From NCBI GenBank assembly GCA_900073065.1, contig FJOG01000062.1, positions 25,344-89,343 on the forward strand: a stretch of 64,000 nucleotides of DNA, read 5' to 3'. Below, piece after piece: positions 1 through 11,427 of the stretch. Both the position numbers and the translations under genes were made by a program. The number at the start of each line of letters is the position of its first letter. Position 1 is the first letter of the stretch. The notes below the pieces were generated by a model. That model was not told the origin of the DNA. It saw nothing but the letters and a program-made list of their open reading frames with translations, and did no database searches. The stretch is from Phialocephala subalpina. Taxonomy: Eukaryota; Ascomycota; Leotiomycetes; Helotiales; Mollisiaceae.

Positions 1-229
1 TTTTCCATACAATTTATATATAAATCTTCACTCGCTTAAAAAGAGATATCTTTAATCAATTATTAGTCGGCACTTTAAAAGTAATACACTTTAATATAAC
101 CCAACTTATTAATTTAAACCCACGTTAAAACCCCTCTCAACTTTTATAATTTTACTTTCTCTCTCTCTAATTCTTATTAAAATATTAAGATATACACTTA
201 TAATAATTACACTACTTACTTTACAACTA

Positions 230-1132
230 TTCACTTCTTTCTATACTCGTATTACCTAATTACCTTTCGAAATAAATCGCTTAATTATCGATTATATCGA
301 CTTTAACTTTTTCCCTTAAGATTATCCAATTGCCAAGTATATTCCCATTGCATACGTCTTAAAAGCTTTACGAAAAGCTTATTTCGACCACCGCCGCCAG
401 TAACTTTACACCGCTTTCGGTATTAGTAAACGCTTATTTCCATTAATTAAAGAGGCTTTCGACTTCCCAAACTTGTAGGCCTTATTAGAATTCTTTACCA
501 ACGGCTCGGGACGATTAAATCAATACTTAGCCCATATTACATACGTTCGAATTATCTACCGAAACGATTAAGCCGTTTCTAATTGGGAATATAGCGTTCG
601 CTACGTATACGAGGCCTTTAAGTTTTTAGTGGCTAATATTGATCGTATACGCTTACGACGACTGCAAATCCACGTTACGCTATATACTCCGCCATTTCAC
701 TTAAACGCTCCGAGAATATAGAATTTATTGAAAATCCGAGGTTTGTAAGAGTTTATATTTACGAGTCGTCGTGGTGAGATTAGTCCCGCCGTCCGTAGTG
801 CGTTGTAAAAACGCTTCCGCTAGTCGGTATCACGTCTTTAGTGCTTAATTAGCTTGGAGAATCTAGGCCCCGGCAATTAGTAGACGCATATCACTTAATA
901 AAGTGCCGAATTAATGAAAGAAGAGTAATATGCGTACTTAGATTAGCGGTATAAATTCTTCTACGACCGTATTACAATCGATACTCGCGCTCGAAAATAA
1001 AGGAGGGCTTACGATCGACGGTATGGAGTACGGCGTTAAGCACGAGTATAGCGTTATAGGAAAAGGCGACGTTAAATAAAAATAAAGTAATGGGCTTTAA
1101 AAACACGCCGTAAAATGGCTCCTTTAAACGTG
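230..1132 (+). pseudogene. RIP-killed F-box-like protein relic
   Basis: One forward frame (the frame containing position 320) can be followed for about 300 codons with no indel. It is interrupted only by TAA/TAG codons at places where Gln or Trp would fit. It begins with an F-box-like signature, LPFEINRLIIDYI, at about 260-298. It continues through ordinary-looking protein such as FFTNGSGRLNQYLAHITYV and SRRGEISPAVRSAL. Stops of this type are what C-to-T or G-to-A change makes from CAA, CAG or TGG. The F-box assignment rests only on the short N-terminal match to the LPxEIxxxIxxY pattern; the rest is unrecognised. The true start and end cannot be fixed. Confidence 0.5.
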
Positions 1133-2822
1133 TAATATAATAAATAATATATAGAACTTTACGTTTTTAATATACGATTATAACTTTTAAAATAATCACG
1201 TAATCATTTCATTATAAACTAAAAAGTAATATGATTTGACTTCTACATTTTAATTATACTGTTTACTCGTCTTCTAATAATAATCGAACCTATCAAAATA
1301 AACGTGCTTTCCCCTCTACTACAAATATACCGTATATTAACTCTATAATGCAAAGTAGTAATATCATACCTTCTCCCTTACCCTTAAGCTCTCGTTTACT
1401 GCAAATCGGTATACTTCTTCCGCATATACTCCTACAGCTTGTCCTTACGGTTGTACGGCTTCCTAAGACTCTTCTCGTATCCAATAATAAGGTAAAAGTG
1501 CAAAGTAGTATAATAATACTAAAATTAGATATAATGATCTCGATCAATTTTACGCGTAAAAGTTAACGTGTATCCCAACTCGCTACACTAATAGTAACCG
1601 TTATACGACTTATCAAAGAAAGTTAAATTAAAGACTTGAAAAGAATCCTCGATAGAATAAAGGTTTTCGTCTATAGTAACCAAGGCCGGGAATAATTGTA
1701 CTAAACTTACACTATTAATATTGCCAATAGTTAGTGTAAATAGATTAAGAGTAGGAGCATTAACTTAATAGGGAATAGTAAATACAATAATAATAATAAT
1801 AGTAACAACAATAGTAATATTTACATAAATGTCAATAGTTATAGCAATAGTTACTTGAGAGCTAATAGTATTATCAACTTAAAAAGTAGCGCTATCGATC
1901 GAAAAACTAATAATACCATCGATCTAAAAAGTAAAACCATCGACTTAAAAACTAATTATACTATCGAAACTTAATCTATTATACAAATTAACTTCTTTAA
2001 TCACGTAATTAAATTACCAAGTTAAAATTGGTGAAACATCTTAAGTTTAAAGTTTCATTAACATGTATTCCCATTTATCGAAAGCACTGTAACCGTTGAA
2101 TAACTAATCGAAAACGGCCGGATAAATCAAGGGGCGAATAACTACTAGTTTCCCCTTACAAGTACTAATAACGATTAATAACAATTTAAAAAAAAAAATT
2201 TACTTAATTCTAACCTCACTAAAACCCATATCTAAACTAAATAACTAACTGAGCATAAGTATTTAATCGATTGTAAATAAGTCTATTACTACGTATTCGT
2301 AGTACAAAGCGCTTAAGGGCGTAATCGAAAGCGGCCAATCAAAAGATATAACGTGTCGTAGCGAGTAAAGAAATAGGATTTGATAGTTCCTCTTTGCAAA
2401 AAACGTATATAAAGGCCGAAAAAAGGTAGGAAATTTAGGCGGGAATAATAGTTACTTATATATTTTATATTAAATCATCTTGCGATATATTTAAAGGGCG
2501 TATACTTTTAATTATTATTTAAACCAATAAAAAGTAATTAATAAAAAATAGTTAAAGGGAAAAAGTCCAAGGGAAAAATGGCTAAAAGAAACTCTTTTAT
2601 AAAATAACGATATATAACAAATAATCTTATAACGTCTATAAATTAAAACGTTTATATTTATATCGAATAATTTTAATTTTAACTTTATAAGACAAAACTC
2701 GCTTAAAGATTTTCACTCCCCTTTTAACGAAAATTTTAACTTTAACTCGAGCCCCGAGAATCGGTATATTATAAAATCTTATCGATTAGATTCTTATTTA
2801 CGTTACAATAAATATTATAATA

Positions 2823-5800
2823 TTATATTAATTTTAAATACAGAATATATCCTATAAAACTAACTTTAGCGCTATAATATTTAGTTTTTAACGCTTACCC
2901 CTCGCTACTTAACAATATAAAAACGCTACTACTACTAATTATAATAATCGTAATACTTTCATTTAACTTACTCTCTCGACTCCTTTTATCATTTGACTTC
3001 TAAGCAAAAATAGCCATAATATTCCTATCAATGCCAGCAAATCGAGATTAACGATAACTATCAATCCCACGTTCGTCAACTCTAAACTCTACTCCGAGTT
3101 TATTACTACCAATATTTAAACTATCATTTTAAATCCTATTATCAACGTACTCCCGATTAAACCCACCCATCAAATCCTTTAATTCATTTAAGCTCTTATT
3201 TTTAGTTTACTTTAATATTTTTAACCTTAATAATTACGTTCGCTCCCATACGAAAACAAACTTTTTCAACTTAATACTCCTCTTTCCAACTACTTAAAAC
3301 TCTTCGATCTCTTCTTATCTATGCACTTTGAGTTTTTAAGCATTACATACAACAATAAATTAGGAAGTATCCTATACATTCTAATACCAACCGTCGCTAA
3401 ATGTTTACCGCCTCGCATTTTATAAAATATTATAAAGTGTAATAAAATAAGAGCGAAAAAGAAGCTTTATTTTCTTAAAATCGGTATATATAGCCGAAAA
3501 CTATATTATCCGTCCCTTCAAACTTTAATTGAGGTTAATCTTCGTTAATATAATAAAAGTAGAATTCGATAGATAAAAAAAGACTTAATACGTTAAACGA
3601 ACGAAGTAAAAAAATTTATCTAACTACTTATTTACTCTTCGATATTTTAAACGTCGCTTAACCAACTTAAAGCTCTTTTATAAAATGGCTCGATATAGTT
3701 TATTGCCCTAATTATAGCGTTCTTTATTATTTTCCCATAAAAACAAAAAGTCGAGCAAATTAATTACTCTTTTAAACCGCATTTTATTTCTTGTCACAAA
3801 ATGAAATAAACTGATAACTTTATCGATAGAAAACATCCGCTTTATATAGCTATAATAAAATGAAATATTTCCCTTCTATTTAATTGCGTCGAGTATTAAT
3901 TTAAAAGAGCGCTTATAGAATTTGAGTATAGTCTTCCAAATATCCGTATCGAATTGCTCGAAGTTCAAAACGTGAAAATATTTTAGTCACTTACTTAATA
4001 AAAGGGCGCTATACTCTATACTATATCGATTATACTAAAAATCGATTTAATTAAAACGAACGTAAACGTCTCGAAAGTCTTTAACTACTCGCTACCATCG
4101 TTTATACTCTTCGTGCATTAATATATTCCCTACTAAAATATTCTCTCCGTGCGAAAATACAAATCGCCACGTTTCTCAATTTATCTTAAATAAAAACTAG
4201 TCAAATCCGCAGCGTATCATCGTATCTCGCATATTTAAACCTTCTTTTACAATCGGCTTCTAATTCCGTACATTCTCCCAGTAGTCTTTATACAATAGCG
4301 ATTCTCGCTAGAAAAAGTTACTACCGTAACAAAATCGCAATACTCGTAATGTAATCACTATAACAATTATTTTAAGAAGCGAATATATCATAGCTATATA
4401 CGCAAATATATACTCAAAGAGAAAGCAATACTTATTAATCTAAGTATAAAAAAAGCCGAGAAATTCTTTAGTAAAAACGATATAATACGAGAGTAAAAGC
4501 GAACTAATATCAATCTCATTATCGTATAAATTCCATTAACGCCATTATTAAACGATCTCCTTTATTATAGTCAAAGAAATGCGGTATTCTTCTCGGATGC
4601 CGTACGACTTCCATTAGTTGTCAACCAAATTGGTATAAGCGCGCTTCTTACTATAGAAATAGTTAAACTCGCAAACACCTTTCGAAAAAGTAATGCCTCC
4701 ACCCTCCTACTAAAGTGACCGAATATATCCAAAGTCCAAAACCAAATTCTCAAAGGACTTATTATCGAAGACGTATACTTTCGTTATATCAAATAAAGTT
4801 TTAATTAAAGTATAAAATTGAAAGTATATTAATCCATTTTAACCCTCTTTCTTTTACGGCGCCGCAAAAAAGGTTTAATTTATCGTATCTCGCATTATTG
4901 CTTAAAAATATATTATATATTTAAAATTCCCTTTAATTGGACTTCCGTCGGGGTTGAAAATAATCCGCGTCTTTATATACGCATTTAAATAATATTTTTT
5001 CCATAAGAACACTTTTACTTTATAGTCTTTTAAAATCTAATCGTATAATAAAGCATTATCTTCCGAAGTAATCTACTTTATAAAATCAATAAACATACGA
5101 TCCTTATTATAGAATTGTAAATCCGTCGCCTAAAACTAAGAATGTTCCCAATTCTCGTAGATTGTAATTAAATCACCGATTATATCTATAGATTTTAATT
5201 TAGTGTTTTTTGTATATATAAAAAAGTTGGCACTTTAGAATCGATAATGGCCAAAGTTCTCGGCGATAATCTCAAATATATAGCTCTAAAGGGTATCGAA
5301 GTACTGAGGTTATAAGGCGTACTTCAAAAGTTATTCTCTTAAAGAATCCTTTCGAGCGAAGTTCTTTGCAAACAACGCAATCGAATTTGCATTAGCGATA
5401 TAAGTAATAGTAAAATAATATTGCAAAATATTAAAAGACCGAATAGTTTTATAGATAATAAAAGCTAAAATCGTATTATACCACAGCTTTTAGTCCTATT
5501 TACTAAAATACATGGAATGCTTATAATCGCTTTCGGCGTAAAATACAAAGAAAAAGACGAATATAAGTAGACTCTTTATATTAATCACAAAATTAAAGCA
5601 ATAATAAAAGATCTTATAAAAAAAAGTATATTTTTAAGTTAATACTTCGCGCTTATTATATAAAGGAACTCTTAAGCCGAAGTAAATATTTATATCGAAA
5701 TTAAGAAAAAGATGCACTTTAAAAAACTAATTAATATTTTAACGTGCAATAACCAAATTAGTAGGAAAGTAATAAATACTATCGATATTAAATAATACTT

Positions 5801-6419
5801 TAGTAAAACGATTTTTTCGGCTAATAGTATAATATTGCGATAAATAGAGATTCTTAGGCAAGTTTTTATCACGGGTTTCGATGTCTTCGGGAGTAGTTAA
5901 AGTATTCGTACCTTCAAATGCTATTTGATAGTTTAAGCCGCCGAAATCCATTAATTTCATTAATTTAGCACTACTAAAGACGTCTAAAAAGGGGGTATAT
6001 TAGTGATTTTTACGCAGGATATTATTAATTTATTAAAGTAACGAGTACTTAAAATAAATATTTAGACGTCGATAGTACTTTTAATGCGATTAGTTTGCCT
6101 CGCGGTATTACTCGTAAATACAGCCTTAGAAATTCCGCAATTACTTGGTTAGCTTAAAGGCAATCCGTTTAATGGGCGTTAGGGGAGCTTTTATATGTAC
6201 GGAAGTTACTACATTTAAAGTTATTGCATTTAAGGAAGTTATTACTACCGGGGTAAAAGTAGGGGTAAATATAAAGATAATGGGAATTGAGTTTAGGCGA
6301 ATTATTGATAAAGTAAGCGAAGAGAGTAATAGCGAAGTATTATTGGGAGATAAGTGTGTAATTATAAGTAGGGATATATTATTAGTGTTTATAAGTACTT
6401 ACTATAGTAAAGATTTCAT
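2823..6419 (-). pseudogene. giant RIP-killed intronless reading frame, family unknown
   Basis: A single minus-strand frame runs from an ATG at 6419 to about 2823, roughly 1,199 codons, with no net frameshift. ATG codons at 6419, 5960 and 4232 are all in phase. It contains dozens of stop codons, mostly TAA/TAG where Gln or Trp fits. Between stops it reads as convincing protein, for example HGENILVGNILMHEEYKR, LNFEQFDTDIWKT, NKMRFKRVINLLDFLFLWE and RIIFNPDGSPIKGN. The first 70 or so residues are low-complexity Ser/Thr/Leu/Ile. I do not recognise the family and see no transposase or reverse-transcriptase motif. Because RIP needs duplicated DNA, I infer it was a multicopy, possibly mobile or mobile-element-carried gene. 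The original C-terminus may extend further left. Confidence 0.6.
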
Positions 6420-7428
6420 TTAAGATATAAAAGTATTATTTTATAATGAGAATAACGTGCTTTATTTGCTAGTACTTTATTAGCTCTTATTTAATTGCAA
6501 AAAGGGTGCCCTCAATAGTATCTACGATAGTATTATACTCTCTCTCGATCTTTAGATATTTATTACTCTATTAAAAGTATTTAACGCGATAATACTACCA
6601 TTATTCCACGTCCCGATTAGCTTATTTATAAAGGCGCTCTATAGAAAGTAAGAATATAAAAGCTCTTTATCGCAAATCCCATCTTCTCGACTAATAATAT
6701 ATAATCCATCCATTATTTGCGATCCCGCGATTACTGAATCTACTAATATTTCCTTATCTTATAAAGTTAACGTTTATTCAGCTTTTACTTTCTTTGCTAC
6801 GCCGGCCCGTAAACCTATCAAAATTTTAGTAGTTACCGCATTTAATTTACTTAATTATTAAGAAATTTCGACTTCGTATTCGCCCCGCTCAATATTAGCC
6901 TTTTATTCGTCTACTCGAATCTACTTAATTTGCGTAGCAATTTCGATATTTTCATCGGACATAAAGTATTAAATCGGCGAGGGGGAAATTAGTATTAAAT
7001 TCTTTAGAATATCGCTTTCTTCGATATCGTAATCTTAAAGGATTTAAATATTCGTTTGAAGTCCGATTGCAAAAGGAGTATTTATAGGGATATTTAAATA
7101 AAGCGGAAGCTCGTATGCGATAAAGTCTACTAAACCAATTAATTAATGCGCTTATTAACGCGACTAATAATATTAACGCAATTTACTCTCTCTCGCAACT
7201 TCTATAATAGCTTCTTTACTAATGTACTTCCTTAGTCTGCCGCCGCGGTTCTTTAGAGGTTAATTTAAAGCCATTAGAATAAATATAACGACGTAAATAG
7301 CTTCTTAAACGCGCTATTCACGCAAAACTAGAAAATAACCTAGATTCGATTAACGCCGTCTCCGTGACGGCAATACGAATCGAATAAACTTACAATCGGC
7401 ACTCAATCCTTTATTATAGCTTTAAAAA

Positions 7429-7860
7429 CTTAAATATTATTATATATTTATACTTAGAGTATTCACTACTATAAAATCATTATATTAAACATATATTTAA
7501 TTGTATTACATATAATTGAAATAACTTTAAAAAATAACCTTAATTCGATTAGCGCCGTTTCCGTGGCTAATAAACAATTCAAACGAGCTTATAACGCACT
7601 TAATCTTTTTTTATAATATTAAACAATTAAATATTATTATATACTTATAACTAAAGTATTTATTTCTATTTAATCTTTTTATTATTCTTATAATTAATTA
7701 TATTAAATATAGTTAAAGTATTATTAGAAAATAATTTCGATTCGAAAGGCGGTAAAATAGCAGCAGTACTTTTACTTTCCGCCAAATCGAGAAGCGCAAC
7801 ACTATAATACCCACCTTTAATCAACTATATCTCCTATTACAACGCTTATATTATAATATA
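7429..7860. repeat. left copy of long direct repeat
   Basis: This stretch matches 9682-10130 at a constant offset of about 2.26 kb. Sub-blocks starting GAAAATAA..TCGATTCG at 7531 and 7727 pair with those at 9790 and 9990. A further related sub-block starts at 7331, so the left side holds three units with a period of about 196-200 bp. Differences from the right copy are mostly A/T here where the right copy has G/C, consistent with stronger RIP on this copy. Confidence 0.6.
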
Positions 7861-7959
7861 GATAAGTATAGTATTTCTTCTAAGTAATTTTAGATGGAAA
7901 ATATACTTTAAATCCCTAAATACCATCTTAACCTTCACCCGATATTTCTCTTTCATATG

Positions 7960-8225
7960 TGAGGTATAGAATAGAAGGAGGCAACAATAGGTCAGATTGG
8001 TACTAGACTAATCTCTGCCCTTCGGCCAGAGATTCAGAGGGCCCCTATATACAGAATAACAGCCTAAGAATAACAACCGCACAGCCCCCGTAACACCTCC
8101 TACGCTACGCGTAAACTTACGCGAACCCTACGTAAATTATGGAGGCTGCGCAGCCTTAGGTGGTGGCTGTAAGCCAGCCAGAAGCTGCGCCAGCAGAATA
8201 TCCAATCCAACACGTGACAATAAAA
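7960..8225. other. GC-normal island with CTTCGG-capped hairpin
   Basis: This short island of balanced base composition sits inside the AT-rich block. At 8010-8034 it contains an inverted repeat with 8-bp arms AATCTCTG/CAGAGATT around a CCTTCGGC core, a stable UUCG-type hairpin if transcribed. It also contains CG-rich words around 8101-8150. It lies between the two direct-repeat copies, so it may be part of the same element. No coding frame is recognisable. Confidence 0.4.
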
Positions 8226-9681
8226 GAAAATTCAAAAAAAAAAAAATGTAGAAAAATCATGTTTTTTCGAGGTTTGATTTTAGGGTTAGAGTATTTAAAG
8301 AGATAAAATTTGGGTTTTAAAAAACAAAGTTGATATTTTATATAAGATTTATAAGTATATTTCAAATATAAAAAATATTTATAGTATTTTTAATAAATAT
8401 AAATACTATATATAAATCGAAATATTTGAAGTTTTGATATTCGTTACCAAGAAAGCTCGAACCTAACTTTAAATTTTGCGAGTGAAATACTATCTAATTT
8501 ATTATTCCTTTTGAATAAACAAAGAAATACTATAATAATAGTTTTATATAATTTTTTTTATTAAAAATATTGGTTATATATTATATATAATATATTTAAA
8601 AAAAATCAAAAATTATTTTAATATATTATTTTTATACAAAATATTTATTAATAAACAAAAGATAATTTTAAAATGTATTTTATAATATTTAAATCAATTT
8701 TAAAACGTAGTATTTTCATTAAAAAATATTTAAGTTTTATTAATATTTATTTATTATTTTATATTCGAGATAATTAAAAATTTTAATATTCTTCGGTTAA
8801 AAATTTAAAATGCAAATTCTCGGCTTAATCTTCAAGTAAACCTTTTAGTATTCTTCGGTTAAAAACGTATTAATATAAATTTAAATAAGCAAAAATTTTC
8901 AAGTTTTCTGATTAAAAGGTTAGAAGGCCTAATTTATTCATTTGAGTTTTGAATTAATTCTTCTTAAATTAATTATAATTTGATTCTAAGTCGTAAAAAG
9001 ACTATTGAGAACTACTTATTATAACCTTAGAGTATTAGATAATAGAAAAAGGGTAATTAATTTTGTATTGATTTTAATATCGTGGAATTCTCGAGTTATT
9101 ATTATGCCTCCAAATCAAAACTAATTATAATTAGTAATAATCTTATGAATTTGAATTATTTATTATTATCGACTAATCGTGATTTGGGGGCCTCTTTATA
9201 TAAGCGCTTACTATTTTATTATTTTATTTTATTTTTTTTATTTTTTTTAATATACATATTTTTATTTAATAAAAATATATTAATTTTTAAAAAAGATTTT
9301 TAATTATATATTTTATAATATCTAATTATAAATTATACTCGGAAATTTTTATATTTTTTTCGTTTAAAGATTTTTTATTAAAACTTAATATTTATTATTA
9401 AATTTTTTTAATATATCGCCTTATAAATTAATTAAACCTCGAAATTACTTTTATAATATAATTTATATTAAAATATAATATAAAAAATTTTATTAAAAGT
9501 TATACTCAAAAGTTTTTATATTTTTATTAAAATATATTATACGAAAATTACGAATTATTTAAATTTATATTATTTGTATTTTATATATTTATATTTTATA
9601 ATTTGAATATTCGATAATAAATTCGCAAAAATTCGCGTAATAAATATCTTTTAAAATAAAACTAATAATTTAATATAAAAA

Positions 9682-10130
9682 CTATTAAATAATATATTAT
9701 TATATTTATATATTTAGAATATTTATTATTATAAAATCTTTATATTAAGCGTATATTTAATTGCGTTATATAGAGTTAAAATAACCTTAGAAAATAATTT
9801 CGATTCGATTAATATTATTTCTCTTTTTTATTAATCGTATTAAATAACTTTATAACTTTGTTAATTCGATTTTTACAATTTAAATAATTAAATGAGAACG
9901 AGAAAAAAATATAGAAATATGTATCGTTATTTACTCATTTGGTTTATATATGTAATTGCGCGCATAAAGCGTAATAAAAAGTTTAATTAGAAAATAACCT
10001 CGATTCGGAAAGCAATAGAAAAGCGGCAATACCCTAGCTCTTCGCCGGATCGGGAAGCGGAGCGCTATTATACCTACCTTTGATCGGCCGTATCTCCTCC
10101 TATAGCCCTCCGACGGCAGTACGGATGATT
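9682..10130. repeat. right copy of long direct repeat
   Basis: This is the partner of 7429-7860. Its last 140 bp (9990-10130) still has balanced composition, whereas the matching left segment has been converted toward A/T by transitions. The pair could be terminal repeats of a roughly 2.7-kb element or dispersed satellite units. I see no primer-binding site, polypurine tract or target duplication that would prove an LTR element. Confidence 0.55.
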
Positions 10131-10135
10131 GTACG

Positions 10136-10612
10136 ATGTTCCTAGCACCGTGTAGAGTTAGAGATGTACCTTTACACTCCAAATCATATCCTGACCCTCA
10201 CCCCGATTCCGGCCTTCAAGAGCAAGAGGATGGTGAGTCTATATTGGAGAAGGGATGGGAGAATTGGGGTTTTGAAGAGAGTGTGAAGAGGACTATTATA
10301 GTTAGTCGAATGGTGACGGCTATATATTCGGTGTTGAAGAAGGGGTATTATACTTATGTGGAGAAGGTCACTGAGTTCTCTTTTACTGCGAGGAAGGGGT
10401 TGTAAGATTCGGGTAGTGTTGTTCATTGGAGCTTGGCGGTGGAGGCACAGGACAGTCTCTATGTGAAGAGAATAGAGCTGGATGAACTGCTGGAGAAAGC
10501 AATGTTGGAAGTTGTGGATGACTTGGCATTGTTGATGTTGGTCCCGTATAAAGGTGTTGATGGGGTCAATGAGTGGATTGTGAGGATGGGTAGCAGATCT
10601 TTGATCGAGTAG
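10136..10612 (+). pseudogene. C-terminal remnant of a fungal transcription factor
   Basis: One frame of 159 codons is broken only by a TAA at 10403-10405, where CAA (Gln) would fit. It reads WGFEESVKRTIIVSRMV followed by AIYSVLKKGYYTYV, and ends EWIVRMGSRSLIE. The ESxRRT-type stretch is common in the C-terminal region of Zn2Cys6/C2H2 fungal regulators. There is no DNA-binding domain, because the 5' part is cut off by the repeat that ends at 10130. I call it a truncated remnant. The family assignment is from motif style only. Confidence 0.45.
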
Positions 10613-11427
10613 AGAGGCTCTCAAGCTTTTGCCTCAAGTGAGTGTTCTCCCCTTTTGTCATGTCGTGTTTTGAGCTGAGCACTTTTTTCCGTCCTGGGTG
10701 TTCATTGACGTCTAAGTACTCAAGACAAGCATAACATGCACATCGAAGAGATAACTATTATCAGTTCACATTGTTGTCGTGGAACCGAGTCAAATGTCGT
10801 CAACAATTTGATATCATCTCATGAGATACCTGCTGATAGACAGCATGGCACAATCGCTAAAGCTATCAATCTTGCTTCTCTGATTGGAGGGGAGTGACCA
10901 AGTGATGATACTCGCACTCCATACTCGCTAAATACCACATTTCCCAGTATTTCCGCTTCTGGCCATTGCATTTATAATCACGACGCATCAGCATTTCGGA
11001 CTTGATAATCACAACCTTGTATCGGCGAAGATGTCTCAATACATAATTAACGAGAAGGACGTATCTAGACTTTGTAAAAGTGGCAAAAGAAATTCGATAT
11101 CTTGAACTCAAGACTAATTGCGAATAGTTGGTCCAAGCTGGGATCTCGAAAACGGTCTTTGATCATCGGGTTACACAGCATACCCTAGATCGAACTCTAT
11201 CATGCCAGATGCAAACATGATCTCGAGAAAGCAGTCATCTCATGCACGACAGCAATTTCCAAGAAAGGCGAAGCCCAATGAAAGCACTGTCCTGGACACG
11301 AGTGTCACGAGACTTGAGCTGACCGAAAGGAGTGGTAAGAAACCAAGATCCTGTAAGGGATATCTACTTATCTATTACAGTCAATATACTCAAACATCGA
11401 GATCGAGATGTGTCTTCACCAACTGTC

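Larger units (their letters stand above)
1..10130. repeat. AT-rich RIP-degraded repeat block
   Basis: The whole block is strongly A+T rich, dominated by TA dinucleotides and poor in CpA/TpG. It changes abruptly to balanced composition near 10130. That is the signature of repeat-induced point mutation in ascomycete repeats. No intact gene is visible. The parts between the relics listed separately (1133-2822, 6420-7330, 8226-9680) hold only AT-rich sequence with short chance frames, and 8400-9680 is almost pure A/T. The stretch 1770-1990 is rich in AATAGT/AATAAC-type short motifs. Confidence 0.85.

Noticed and set aside
2823..6419. Assigning the giant relic to a named Starship or retroelement family
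   Set aside because: Some stretches look vaguely familiar, but no diagnostic motif (tyrosine recombinase, RT, RNase H, helicase) is visible, so naming a family would be invention.
6145..6423. 92-codon plus-strand open frame in the AT-rich block
   Set aside because: It is the mirror of the Ser/Thr/Leu-rich start of the minus-strand giant relic. The minus strand continues in frame for 1,100 more codons, so the plus frame is a shadow.
1..10130. Mitochondrial DNA, centromere or rDNA as explanation of the AT-rich block
   Set aside because: No mitochondrial genes or rRNA are present, and long nuclear-type reading frames with transition-type stops are visible, which fits RIP-degraded repeats better.
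7331..10130. A classical LTR retrotransposon
   Set aside because: Long direct repeats exist, but I found no reverse-transcriptase, integrase or gag motif between them and no clear TG/CA ends or target duplication.
10184..10624. 146-codon minus-strand open frame
   Set aside because: Its residues look like an antisense read of the transcription-factor remnant on +, which has recognisable motifs; no domain on minus.
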